NCBI RefSeq assembly: GCF_001704615.3 | Contig: NZ_CP029396.2 | Location: 62,001 to 126,000, forward strand | Length of the DNA: 64,000 nt | Direction: 5' to 3' | Source of the DNA: Acinetobacter defluvii | GTDB lineage: Bacteria > Pseudomonadota > Gammaproteobacteria > Pseudomonadales > Moraxellaceae | Shown here: piece after piece, positions 1-7,225 of the stretch | How positions within the stretch are numbered: position 1 is the first letter of the stretch | Layout: every line of letters starts with the position of its first letter | Made by a program: the position numbers and the translations under genes | The notes under the pieces: generated by a model | Told to the model about the DNA's origin: nothing | The model's input: the letters and a program-made list of their open reading frames with translations, nothing else | Databases searched by the model: none

Positions 1-269
1 GTGCTTATCTTGAGTTTGTTGCTACGGTCAACGTACCAGGTGATTGTGATCCACTGGAATACATCGCCAGCAATTACAACATTAAAGAGCCATTAGCTTT
101 CGTTCCTAAGCCGAATGAAGCATTAGAAGAATATCTGGAAACATACCCGATCGAACATCTCATGCATAACTGGCAAGAGGATTTCATTTCGCCGTATGAC
201 GAAATCATTAATCAACGTTTAACGCATATCGCATTGCAAAATTTAAATAGCGCAAAAGTAGTTCAATAA
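1..269 (+). CDS. 3' part of a hypothetical protein gene (start outside window)
   Basis: An open frame enters from the left edge (first full codon at 3) and stops with TAA at 267-269, giving 88 codons beginning AYLEFVATVNVPGD and ending NLNSAKVVQ. No motif is recognisable. It lies 12 bp ahead of the next gene and probably shares a transcript with it. Confidence 0.6.
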   Translation, partial: AYLEFVATVNVPGDCDPLEYIASNYNIKEPLAFVPKPNEALEEYLETYPIEHLMHNWQEDFISPYDEIINQRLTHIALQNLNSAKVVQ

Positions 270-281
270 GGAAACCTACCC

Positions 282-596
282 ATGACAATTGAAAATCCGC
301 AACTCGTCAGTGCCATCAACGAACTTGGCTTTTACTTGCCACAGCAAGTACAACAGATACCGAACACCACAGAAGCCGGTTTTCGTGTGTATGTGATCGA
401 TACAGCAAAACATACCAACATCGAGGCACTAATTAGTGCTATTGAGAATGTCAGTATCACTTCACAGCCCTTTTCTTTTCAAGATGATTACGACATGGGC
501 GTGTTTTTTGAGGGATTTAGTTTCTTCTTGCCTATGCTCATTACACAAGACAGTGATGCACCTTTACCACTGTTCTTAATTCAACTGGATTTGTAA
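282..596 (+). CDS. hypothetical protein, 104 aa
   Basis: Small acidic soluble protein that I do not recognise. The ATG at 282 follows AAGGAAACC closely, a usable ribosome-binding site, and sits 12 bp after the preceding stop, so the pair look co-transcribed. No signal peptide, membrane segment or cysteine motif. A hairpin follows the stop. Confidence 0.6.
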   Translation: MTIENPQLVSAINELGFYLPQQVQQIPNTTEAGFRVYVIDTAKHTNIEALISAIENVSITSQPFSFQDDYDMGVFFEGFSFFLPMLITQDSDAPLPLFLIQLDL

Positions 597-603
597 TTCC
601 AAC

Positions 604-640
604 AGCGGTACGTGCGCCAATATGTACCGCTACCCCTTTT
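604..640 (+). terminator. hairpin after the 282-596 gene
   Basis: AGCGGTAC (604-611) pairs with GTACCGCT (624-631) over a 12-nt loop and is followed by ACCCCTTTT. The T tract is short, so this is an intrinsic terminator or attenuator just ahead of the next gene's leader. Confidence 0.5.
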
Positions 641-663
641 GGCACACCGCCTAAAACTTGGAG
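641..663 (+). promoter_or_regulatory. stem-loop leader with TTGGAG ribosome-binding segment
   Basis: GGC-ACACC-GCC forms a minimal stem-loop followed at once by TAAAACTTGGAG, 5 nt before the ATG at 669. It is a member of the recurring leader family of this plasmid (others upstream of 1322, 3635, 4832, 5583, 12379, 13905, 14666, 26028, 49425, 55152). It decides the start at 669 over the upstream in-frame codon at 612. Confidence 0.6.
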
Positions 664-668
664 CAGAT

Positions 669-1145
669 ATGAACAAAGCAACGACCGTTGAGCGTTTAGA
701 AAAGCTGATTGAGCTAGTGATCGAGGTCATTCCTGATGAAAGCTTTGATTTCGACATTTGGCGTGATTATGACGCAAGCCATACAGAACAACACACCGAT
801 TTCTTTTCAGGTTTCACCACAGAAGAATTGTTAGATAAAAATATTGTAGGATGCCTGATTGGTTGGGCTACGTCTGTCGAGTATTTCCAAAATCTAGGTT
901 TCAATTTTCATGGTTGTGTTGGGCCAATCTTCATGTATGAAAAAATACTCAGCAATGAAGAGCTAAAAGATGCGCCTGTTGTCACTGTACCAGTCGTTTA
1001 CCAGTGGAAAGCAGTACGTGAGTTTTTTGGCATCACTCAGGAAGATGCTTTGGTGATGTTTAGCTATGACAATTACGACCAGGCCAAAATTGATAAGGAC
1101 ACAATGATTCGATTTATTGAACGCATCATCCAAAAATATAAGTAA
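669..1145 (+). CDS. hypothetical protein, 158 aa
   Basis: Acidic soluble protein beginning MNKATTVERLEKLIELVIEV, not recognised. The frame is open from 612, but the conserved leader ending CTTGGAG lies just before the ATG at 669, so that start is preferred. A short alpha-helical N-terminus is followed by an aromatic-rich middle. Followed by a terminator-like hairpin, so it seems to be a single-gene unit. Confidence 0.65.
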   Translation: MNKATTVERLEKLIELVIEVIPDESFDFDIWRDYDASHTEQHTDFFSGFTTEELLDKNIVGCLIGWATSVEYFQNLGFNFHGCVGPIFMYEKILSNEELKDAPVVTVPVVYQWKAVREFFGITQEDALVMFSYDNYDQAKIDKDTMIRFIERIIQKYK

Positions 1146-1151
1146 CCACCG

Positions 1152-1171
1152 AAACGGCGCAATGCCGTTTT
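1152..1171 (+). terminator. rho-independent terminator
   Basis: AAACGGC-GCAAT-GCCGTTT hairpin ending in TTTT, 7 bp after the stop of the 669-1145 gene. Confidence 0.6.
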
Positions 1172-1198
1172 GCTAGACGTTATAACCGCTTACGATGA

Positions 1199-1313
1199 TT
1201 TTAATTGGTTAAAATATTTTCAATATTTTTAAATTTTGAGAAAAGTTTTTCCCCTGGTACACCCCTCTATACTTAATCCATAGCAAGCAAGGCACAAAGC
1301 CTTAAATCTGGAG
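1199..1313 (+). promoter_or_regulatory. shared plasmid promoter module ahead of the PAPS-reductase-like gene
   Basis: It contains in order: a variant palindrome TTTTAATTGGTTAAAA (1199-1214); 30 bp later GAGAAAAGTTTTT with the GTTTTT at 1245-1250; exactly 17 bp; a TATACT -10 (1268-1273); then the leader hairpin AAGGC-ACAAA-GCCTT and AAATCTGGAG (to 1313). The same order and spacing recur upstream of other genes. Function is inferred from recurrence and position. Confidence 0.65.
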
Positions 1314-1321
1314 TAAGTCGA

Positions 1322-2419
1322 GTGAATACAGCGCATAAGTACGATGATCAAGTCATCATCCCAACAATAGCCGGGCAACTGGAGTTGCTGTCTGGTACCG
1401 ATCTAAACAAAGAACTGGCTGAGCATGTTTTTCATGAAGCACCAGACATCGATCTAAGTATCTATGACATTTTTATTGTCTGCTTAAGTGGCGGTAAGGA
1501 TTCGATTGCAGCGTATTTGCGCTTACTGGAGGCTGGAGTAGATAAAAGCAAAATTGAGCTTTGGCACCACAAAATTGATGAAGAAAACCAGCCGTTCATG
1601 GATTGGGTGTTCATGGAAAACTATACCAAAGCATTCGCTCAGGCATTCGACACACCATTGTACTTCAGTTGGCTCGAGGGCGGTTTCCTTGGCGAAATGC
1701 TCAAAGAAAACAGCTACTCAAAACCCCACTTCGTAGAAACACCAGAGGGCTTAATTAAGCTTGAACGCGACAACAACCGCAGTAAAACAGGCACACGCTT
1801 GAAGTTCCCACAACAAGCAGCCAGCCTCATGACGCGCTGGTGTTCTTCAGCGTTAAAGATCGATGTCGGACGCAGAGCATTGAACAACCAAGAACGCTTT
1901 GACGGCAAGAACATTTGTTTTATCACTGGTGAACGCCGTGAAGAGTCACCAAACCGCAGTAAGTACAACCAGCTAGAACCGCACCCATGCGACCGTAGAA
2001 GCGGTAAGAAAGCAAGACGCGTTGACTGGTGGAAGAACGTGCTTCACTTCACTGAAGAGCAAGTATGGGAGTTACTGGAGAAGTACAAGGTTACTCCACC
2101 AGTGCCATATCGCTTAGGTTGGGGCCGTAGCTCATGCATGACCTGTATCTTCAACAGTCCTAAAATCTGGTCAACCATCAGCACCTACTACCCTGAACGC
2201 GCTCAGCTGATCGCTGGTTATGAACAAAAGTTTGATTGTACGATCAGTCGCTCAAAGATCGATGTCGTCAGTCTGAGCAATGGCATTGAGCCATTCGACA
2301 TTCAGGATATGGAAGCACTGGTACAGTCCAAAATTGAAAGTTATTACCTACCAGTGTTCACGGATAACTGGACGGTTCCACCAGGCGCATTCAACAAGGA
2401 GGGTTGTGGATCGCTGTAA
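1322..2419 (+). CDS. phosphoadenosine phosphosulfate reductase-family (PP-loop) protein
   Basis: 365 aa with GTG start, placed 8 nt after the CTGGAG leader. Residues 56-61 are SGGKDS, the PP-loop of the adenine-nucleotide alpha-hydrolase superfamily, in the form used by PAPS reductases and by DndC of DNA phosphorothioation. Cysteines at WCSS (about 175), HPCDRR and CMTC (about 275) could bind a metal or Fe-S cluster, as in DndC-like proteins. There are no dnd or cysteine-biosynthesis genes beside it, so assimilatory sulfate reduction is unlikely. Such stand-alone proteins are common in phages and large plasmids and their substrate is generally unknown. Superfamily sure; function open. Confidence 0.8.
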   Translation: MNTAHKYDDQVIIPTIAGQLELLSGTDLNKELAEHVFHEAPDIDLSIYDIFIVCLSGGKDSIAAYLRLLEAGVDKSKIELWHHKIDEENQPFMDWVFMENYTKAFAQAFDTPLYFSWLEGGFLGEMLKENSYSKPHFVETPEGLIKLERDNNRSKTGTRLKFPQQAASLMTRWCSSALKIDVGRRALNNQERFDGKNICFITGERREESPNRSKYNQLEPHPCDRRSGKKARRVDWWKNVLHFTEEQVWELLEKYKVTPPVPYRLGWGRSSCMTCIFNSPKIWSTISTYYPERAQLIAGYEQKFDCTISRSKIDVVSLSNGIEPFDIQDMEALVQSKIESYYLPVFTDNWTVPPGAFNKEGCGSL

Positions 2420-2424
2420 ATTAG

Positions 2425-2445
2425 GGTGCCATTTGGCACCTTTTT
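2425..2445 (+). terminator. rho-independent terminator
   Basis: GGTGCC-ATTT-GGCACC followed by TTTTT, 5 bp after the PAPS-reductase-like stop codon. Confidence 0.85.
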
Positions 2446-2468
2446 AGGATGAAAACCGCAAGCGATGT

Positions 2469-2544
2469 TTTTTAATTGATTAAAAATGGTTTGGAATAAT
2501 TTTGTTTTTGAATAAGTTTTTGACACCACCTGTCAGCATAAAAT
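2469..2544 (+). promoter_or_regulatory. shared plasmid promoter module
   Basis: The perfect 8+2+8 palindrome TTTTTAATTGATTAAAAA spans 2469-2486, preceded by GCGATGT. After 29 bp comes AAGTTTTT (GTTTTT 2516-2521), 17 bp, then TAAAAT (2539-2544). Same arrangement as at 1199-1313, but without the TTGGAG leader. Confidence 0.6.
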
Positions 2545-2576
2545 GATTTTAAACCAATCAATATGAGATGATGTTT

Positions 2577-2915
2577 ATGACAACTTTAAACGAAACAATG
2601 CAAAAGTTCTGTAAAGCTAAGGCAATGATGACCTATTTAATGTCTGATGATCCTATCATTGATGAATCTGTCAGCCGTTACGAAAATTGGGCATTGGCTT
2701 ATGACCTTTTTGTGAGTATTGGGCATCTGGATCTAGAACAAGTTGAGCAGATCTGGAATGAAAAAACCCATACCAATTTTGTGCTTTGGGGTGTAGTTGG
2801 TGAATGTTCAATAGAAGAAATTGTATCGTATGTGACAGAAGAATATGACGCTCAAGCTGTCACACTGGCGCAGATTAATGAATTACAAGACGGTAAAACA
2901 CTGGCAGAAATCTAA
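2577..2915 (+). CDS. hypothetical protein, 112 aa
   Basis: Soluble acidic protein (MTTLNETMQKFCKAKAMMTY...), not recognised. In-frame ATGs lie at 2568, 2571 and 2577; 2577 is chosen because GAG at 2565-2567 then has normal spacing. Driven by the module at 2469-2544 and closed by a strong hairpin at 2929, so it is a single-gene unit. Confidence 0.6.
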   Translation: MTTLNETMQKFCKAKAMMTYLMSDDPIIDESVSRYENWALAYDLFVSIGHLDLEQVEQIWNEKTHTNFVLWGVVGECSIEEIVSYVTEEYDAQAVTLAQINELQDGKTLAEI

Positions 2916-2928
2916 AATCAACCTAAGG

Positions 2929-2966
2929 AATGAGTTATTAATTAAGTATTAATAGCTCATTTTTTA
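2929..2966 (+). terminator. terminator between convergent genes
   Basis: AATGAG with an inner TATTAAT arm pairs with ATTAATA and CTCATT, followed by TTTTTT. It lies between the convergent genes ending at 2915 (+) and 2985 (-), and could serve both strands. Confidence 0.65.
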
Positions 2967-2984
2967 TTGTCTGAAACTATACAA

Positions 2985-3482
2985 CTACCACCTTGAATCA
3001 TTTTCACAAGCATCGCCATCGCCGTCACCATCCATCATGGTATCTGGGCAGTTTTTCACAAACCAATCAGCTTCTTCTTTAGATCGCATTTGAGAGCAAT
3101 GCTTACGACCATCGCACTTATAGGCTACTGGCTTTTGATATATAGCATTTGTAGTTTGATTATCTTTATATAGATATTTCTTTAATTGAATGCTACCTAG
3201 ATATGCCACCCCAATAGCTATGCTAATAAAAATTATCCATAGATATAGTGGCAATGATTTTTGCTTGTCATGCGTTTGTTCATGGTCGGAATAGTAAACA
3301 TGGATTGCCCTATTTTTATTTTCTTTTTTAACTACCTCGAAATAGACCTCTCGACCTACTATTGGCTGTTCGCCTTTCTGAAAATCCTTAATATGGAAAA
3401 ATACATCACCAAAATTACTCGTAGATATAAAACCAAAACCACGCTCATTATTATATTTTTTAATTGTTCCTGTTAGTACCAC
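2985..3482 (-). CDS. cold-shock domain / transmembrane / excalibur-domain protein
   Basis: 165 aa. Residues 1-65 are a cold-shock domain (GTIKKYNNERGFGFIST, DVFFHIKDF carry the RNP1/RNP2-like aromatics). About 78-100 is one hydrophobic membrane segment (LWIIFISIAIGVAYLG). The C-terminus (about 122-160) is an excalibur calcium-binding module with its cysteines and the DGDGDGDACE loop. The family is known from Acinetobacter and relatives, with a nucleic-acid-binding domain in the cytoplasm and the excalibur domain outside; its role is not known. Encoded against its neighbours, so it has its own promoter in the AT-rich gap 3483-3634. Confidence 0.8.
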   Translation of the reverse strand: MVLTGTIKKYNNERGFGFISTSNFGDVFFHIKDFQKGEQPIVGREVYFEVVKKENKNRAIHVYYSDHEQTHDKQKSLPLYLWIIFISIAIGVAYLGSIQLKKYLYKDNQTTNAIYQKPVAYKCDGRKHCSQMRSKEEADWFVKNCPDTMMDGDGDGDACENDSRW

Positions 3483-3539
3483 CTAAAACCCCAAATATAT
3501 ATTAAAAGCTATATTAATTATATTTGTTAAACCTAAATA

Positions 3540-3625
3540 AATACTATCTTTTTTTTAAAAAATAGTTTTAAGGTTTATGGATTTATTATAATTAAAACAT
3601 CAAAAGCAATTGCTTAAAACATGGA
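3540..3625 (+). promoter_or_regulatory. promoter and stem-loop leader of the 3635 gene
   Basis: AGTTTT, a 17-bp spacer and TATAAT (about 3589-3594) form the promoter. The transcript would begin close to the hairpin AAGC-AATT-GCTT (3606-3617), followed by AAAACATGGAG. The 18-bp palindrome of the other modules is not present here; the A/T-rich TTTTTTTTAAAAAATAG may replace it. Confidence 0.55.
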
Positions 3626-3634
3626 GTAGCTATT

Positions 3635-4069
3635 ATGAATAATTTTTTCGCTGGTGCTGAAGTCATCACTGTTTTTTCTTTACAAGACGCTTTAGAAGAG
3701 GGCGTGATTCTTTGCCTTAGCGATAAAGAAGAACATGCCAAAGATTGCAAACAGTTCTATAAGTTCCCTGTTTATATTACAAGCAACTTGTATAACAAGC
3801 ACCTGACAGCTGCAAAAGCAATTTTTCCGAATGGTACGGAAGCTGATGCTGAAAAAATCAATGATTTAATGGGATATACCATCTTTGATATGTTGAACAT
3901 GAGCGTTCGTGGTTCAGTTGCACTTAATGACCAAAGCGTTAAGTTTAAATATGCTCTACAAGATACACCGCATACCTTTTCTGACACCTTAATCACCAAT
4001 ATTGCTACGGTTGGGCCTGGTGTGAATGGTGAGCCTATCATTACTTTTATGATGCCTGAAGACCAATAA
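3635..4069 (+). CDS. hypothetical protein, 144 aa
   Basis: Not recognised; soluble, mixed alpha/beta, no motif. The ATG at 3635 lies 9 nt after ATGGAG of the shared leader. A strong terminator follows 8 bp after the stop, making it a single-gene unit. Confidence 0.65.
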   Translation: MNNFFAGAEVITVFSLQDALEEGVILCLSDKEEHAKDCKQFYKFPVYITSNLYNKHLTAAKAIFPNGTEADAEKINDLMGYTIFDMLNMSVRGSVALNDQSVKFKYALQDTPHTFSDTLITNIATVGPGVNGEPIITFMMPEDQ

Positions 4070-4077
4070 ACACAACA

Positions 4078-4110
4078 CCTAGCATTGACCAAACAATGCT
4101 AGGTTTTTTT
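4078..4110 (+). terminator. rho-independent terminator (type repeated at 26509)
   Basis: CCTAGCATTG pairs with CAATGCTAGG, then seven T. Stem and loop are nearly identical to the terminator at 26509-26542 although the upstream genes are unrelated. Confidence 0.9.
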
Positions 4111-4148
4111 GAGATCCGAACGTTCATTGAGAGGTATAAAAAATTCAA

Positions 4149-4631
4149 ATGGCGACTATGAAAATTGACAACCCTGACTTATTCGGCTTTGCAAATATGC
4201 AAGAAATAGAACAACAAAGAGAAAAAAACGAATTAAAACGTATAGAAACGATGAAGCTTGTCCGTTGTGACTGGTTTATCGCCGTGACATCTACTGGAGA
4301 GCTGTTTAAGTACAGTGAAAAAGTACCAGCAAAATATAAGGCGTTTAAAGGCATTAAATTATTCAAGTGCTGGAATGAAGCTACCGCGGATCTCGTGTTA
4401 AATGCCGTAAAAGGCGCAATCAAGCGTGATCATTACGAAGTGCCAGACGTTAAAAAAAGCAAAAAGCTTGCTGTTGATAGTTGGGTAAGAAACATTGATC
4501 TAAAGTTTCTACATTTGCCAGTCGGTCAACTCACCAACCTATACAGGGAACATCAGGAGCGTTTAAGACTGAAGCGTGAAAAAGCCAGACTTAAAGAAAA
4601 TGAAAACACGTATGACGTAGAACCGCACTAA
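4149..4631 (+). CDS. hypothetical protein, 160 aa
   Basis: Basic protein with charged alpha-helical ends (EIEQQREKNELKRIETMK near the start, HQERLRLKREKARLKENE near the end), which could form coiled coils. Not recognised. GAGAGG 13 nt ahead of the ATG is a plausible but distant ribosome-binding site. Followed by a hairpin at 4643. Confidence 0.6.
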   Translation: MATMKIDNPDLFGFANMQEIEQQREKNELKRIETMKLVRCDWFIAVTSTGELFKYSEKVPAKYKAFKGIKLFKCWNEATADLVLNAVKGAIKRDHYEVPDVKKSKKLAVDSWVRNIDLKFLHLPVGQLTNLYREHQERLRLKREKARLKENENTYDVEPH

Positions 4632-4642
4632 TCACACCCACC

Positions 4643-4672
4643 AGGAATAAGCACCCATAGCTTATTCCTTTC
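4643..4672 (+). terminator. hairpin terminator
   Basis: AGGAATAAGC-ACCCATA-GCTTATTCCT followed by TTC; a stable 10-bp stem with a weak T tail, 12 bp after the stop at 4631. Confidence 0.6.
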
Positions 4673-4696
4673 ATAAGATGATGGCCGTAAACGGTG

Positions 4697-4823
4697 TTTT
4701 TAATTGATTAAAAATAACTTGAAACCATGAGCCTATCAGCCGTAATACTTTTACTGAAAAGTTATACAGGCCACATGCACCGATATAATGAATACATCAA
4801 AGCTCATTGCTTAAAACTTGGAG
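4697..4823 (+). promoter_or_regulatory. shared plasmid promoter module with stem-loop leader
   Basis: Perfect palindrome TTTTTAATTGATTAAAAA at 4697-4714 (preceded by ACGGTG); 46 bp later GAAAAGTTATA, 17 bp, TATAAT; then the leader hairpin AAGC-TCATT-GCTT and AAAACTTGGAG ending at 4823. This decides the start codon at 4832 rather than the frame opening at 4727. Confidence 0.65.
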
Positions 4824-4831
4824 ATACGACA

Positions 4832-5362
4832 ATGCAACTACAAAAATTTAATACTGGTACTGCTAATGTGCGCCACTTGCTACAAAGCTTCACCCAAGCG
4901 TATGACGGTTTACCAAGTTGCGTCATCAATGTGATTGGCGTAGCAACCAAAGCAGATCCGCAGTTTATTTTTAACATTGAACTGGATGTCATTTTATTTC
5001 ACCAACACAAGTCACAAGCCTACTGCATTGAAGTCAATGCACCGTTACAGGTTCAAGCCATCGCAGACGCTCACGAATCATTTAGATTCAGTCCTGATGA
5101 TTCTCATGCATTGATTGAGGGCGAAGTCATGGATGTGGCGATAAATTTACAACGCCAAGCCATTAATGACATGATTCAATATGATTTGCTGTCAGATGCA
5201 GAACTGGAAAAGTTCAATACATGGAATAAAGGTTTCGCCAGTGCATTACTGACAGAATGTTTTGAAGATGTCGCAGATTTTAATGCGCTGCATAGCTCAC
5301 ATTTTATGGCGAACACTGTTTATTTAAGACTGATTGAGTACTTTAAAAACAACCTGTCATAA
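4832..5362 (+). CDS. hypothetical protein, 176 aa
   Basis: Starts MQLQKFNTGTANVRHLL; soluble, acidic, not recognised. The ATG at 4832 is 8 nt after TTGGAG. The upstream extension to 4727 would translate the promoter and leader, so it is rejected. A terminator follows 17 bp after the stop. Confidence 0.65.
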   Translation: MQLQKFNTGTANVRHLLQSFTQAYDGLPSCVINVIGVATKADPQFIFNIELDVILFHQHKSQAYCIEVNAPLQVQAIADAHESFRFSPDDSHALIEGEVMDVAINLQRQAINDMIQYDLLSDAELEKFNTWNKGFASALLTECFEDVADFNALHSSHFMANTVYLRLIEYFKNNLS

Positions 5363-5379
5363 GAAACCATTAAACAAAT

Positions 5380-5416
5380 AGAGGGAGATCCAATAAAGGT
5401 CTACCCTCTTTTTTTT
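5380..5416 (+). terminator. rho-independent terminator
   Basis: AGAGGG and the adjoining AGA pair with TCT and CCCTCT, followed by eight T. Confidence 0.8.
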
Positions 5417-5447
5417 ATGCCATTAGATTTAATGACGTATACGATGT

Positions 5448-5574
5448 TTTTTAATTGATTAAAAAATATTGAAATTTTTCATTGCCAGTTCCATAAGTAA
5501 TTTGAGAAAAGTTTTTAAGGGATATTTCACAAATATAATTAATTCATACCTAAGCAATTGCTTAAAACTTGGAG
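5448..5574 (+). promoter_or_regulatory. shared plasmid promoter module with stem-loop leader
   Basis: Palindrome TTTTTAATTGATTAAAAA at 5448-5465 (preceded by ACGATG); GAGAAAAGTTTTT with GTTTTT at 5511-5516; 17 bp; TATAAT at 5534-5539; leader hairpin TAAGC-AATT-GCTTA; AAAACTTGGAG to 5574. One of the cleanest examples of the module. Confidence 0.7.
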
Positions 5575-5582
5575 TTGAAGAT

Positions 5583-6224
5583 ATGAAAAGCGTACTTGAT
5601 TTTTTTACAAACCGTTCTAAAACATTAAACATTATTGTGAATCCTGAATTAAATACAGGTCATTCCCTTGCTGATTTTTCGTATAACGAAGAATTGCATC
5701 AAGACCTTAATGTATTAACGGTTATTCCGCTTGATCATTACGGAAACTTTCTATCTTTAACCCTTGATGATTGGAGCGTTATTACTTCAAAAGTTCAATT
5801 CCCTGAGCATCTTGATTTTAATCAATTACTCAGCATTTTTTGGGAAACACAACCCATTTTAGTTGTTACTGACATCGCACGTTCAGAAGTGCATGACAGC
5901 GACTTTTTTCAACAAAGCTTGGTCAAGCAAGTCAATCTTGCATATAGCCGAGATATTGCCAGTGAATATGCACCAGAAGATGTTCACTACATCTCTCAAT
6001 CTTTTGATTTAGATAAGCTGATGCGTTGCGGTGTATATCTGCAAGGTCATTGCTATTCAGCTCATGATTTCGTCATTAACAACCATAACCTATTTGAAAA
6101 AGACAGCTTGATTGTGCCTGTTTTTAACATCCACTCGACACAAAAAGAACTGCAACAATTTTTAGTATTTGATCTGCAAGGTAAGTTTTTGGATTGCGTT
6201 GTTGGCACTGAAGTTTTGTACTAA
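5583..6224 (+). CDS. hypothetical protein, 213 aa
   Basis: Begins MKSVLDFFTNRSKTLNIIV; soluble, acidic, not recognised. The start at 5583 is set by the TTGGAG leader 8 nt upstream; the in-frame extension to 5469 crosses the promoter. The next gene begins 12 bp after its stop, so the two are probably co-transcribed. Confidence 0.65.
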   Translation: MKSVLDFFTNRSKTLNIIVNPELNTGHSLADFSYNEELHQDLNVLTVIPLDHYGNFLSLTLDDWSVITSKVQFPEHLDFNQLLSIFWETQPILVVTDIARSEVHDSDFFQQSLVKQVNLAYSRDIASEYAPEDVHYISQSFDLDKLMRCGVYLQGHCYSAHDFVINNHNLFEKDSLIVPVFNIHSTQKELQQFLVFDLQGKFLDCVVGTEVLY

Positions 6225-6236
6225 GGAATATTGATC

Positions 6237-6866
6237 ATGTCTAAAAAATACTTATTGATTGAATTGAGCTACGAAGCACCAAACAACACCAGTGCTGATG
6301 CTGTTTTGCACAATGTCTATATTGATATTAATCACCCTGAAAATCTGGCGATGTTTAGCGAGTCTTGCAAGAATCGCCATGAAATTAATGAAAACCTACC
6401 CATTTGCCAGTTAATCACTTCATGGGTTCGATTACTAGGGATCTTCACCATTCTGGACAATACAGATCAGGACAAAGAAACCCCTGTTCTCATTCAACTT
6501 GCTGACGGCGGTACTTTATCTATCGATGGTTGGGAAATTCTCGACCAAGAAACCAAAGATAGACGCTTGGCGTTAATGGACATTGAGCCAGATGAAGAAC
6601 AAGACGTAGACGACCCTATTTTGTTCGCTCATGAGCATTCAGACTCAATCACACTCACCAAAGTCGAAAAGCCAGTAGCAGAAAGTGTATATGTCGCTAC
6701 GCGTAACTCTTACAGCAACAACTTTGATTTAGTTCTTGAATGTATCTTGAATCCTGAAAAATATTACAGCCTATATCAAGGCTCATATGATGGCACTCAT
6801 GTTCAAGTGATCCTGAATGACTTGGCACTACAGAGATGGATCCGTAAATTTGAACAACTCCTATAA
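6237..6866 (+). CDS. hypothetical protein, 209 aa, 3' end altered by IS insertion
   Basis: ATG at 6237 with AAGGA 8 nt upstream. Soluble acidic protein (EPDEEQDVDDP in the middle), not recognised. The last few codons and the stop (6864-6866) lie within the inverted repeat of the IS3-family element that follows, so the natural C-terminus is probably lost. It may have continued into the open remnant beyond the element (8095-8356), but that cannot be shown from the sequence alone. Confidence 0.55.
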   Translation: MSKKYLLIELSYEAPNNTSADAVLHNVYIDINHPENLAMFSESCKNRHEINENLPICQLITSWVRLLGIFTILDNTDQDKETPVLIQLADGGTLSIDGWEILDQETKDRRLALMDIEPDEEQDVDDPILFAHEHSDSITLTKVEKPVAESVYVATRNSYSNNFDLVLECILNPEKYYSLYQGSYDGTHVQVILNDLALQRWIRKFEQLL

Positions 6867-6919
6867 GTGATATTCTGCTCCTCAAATGATGTTATAAACA
6901 TCAATATATGGAGTATTTT

Positions 6920-7225
6920 ATGGCACGTAGACCAAGAAGAAATCATTCAAATGATTTTAAAGCTAAGGTAGCACTTGCTGCGATTAAAGCAGAAAAAACA
7001 CTTGCTGAATTGAGTGCTGAGTTTGATGTTCATCAAAACCAAATTATTGACTGGAAAAATCAATTGATCTCAGCTTCCTCGCAAGCTTTCGATCAATCAA
7101 AAGCTCCAACAGAACCACCCATCGATCTAAAAAAACTACATGCAAAAATCGGTGAGCAGGCATTAGAAATTGATTTTTTAGAAGGTGTGTTGAAGAAACT
7201 GGGCCGCTTCAACCACAAAAGTTAA
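6920..7225 (+). CDS. IS3-family transposase OrfA (helix-turn-helix)
   Basis: 101 aa from ATG 6920, 6 nt after GGAG. MARRPRRNHSNDFKAKVALAAIKAEKT then LAELSAEFDVHQNQIIDWKNQL is the transposase_8-type helix-turn-helix, followed by a leucine-zipper-like helix (KLHAKIGEQALEIDFLEGVL). It ends in the zone where a -1 frameshift would join it to OrfB. Confidence 0.85.
   Translation: MARRPRRNHSNDFKAKVALAAIKAEKTLAELSAEFDVHQNQIIDWKNQLISASSQAFDQSKAPTEPPIDLKKLHAKIGEQALEIDFLEGVLKKLGRFNHKS

Noticed and set aside
1322..2419. A DNA phosphorothioation (dnd) system
   Set aside because: Only the PP-loop protein is present; no DndA/B/D/E-like neighbours were found.
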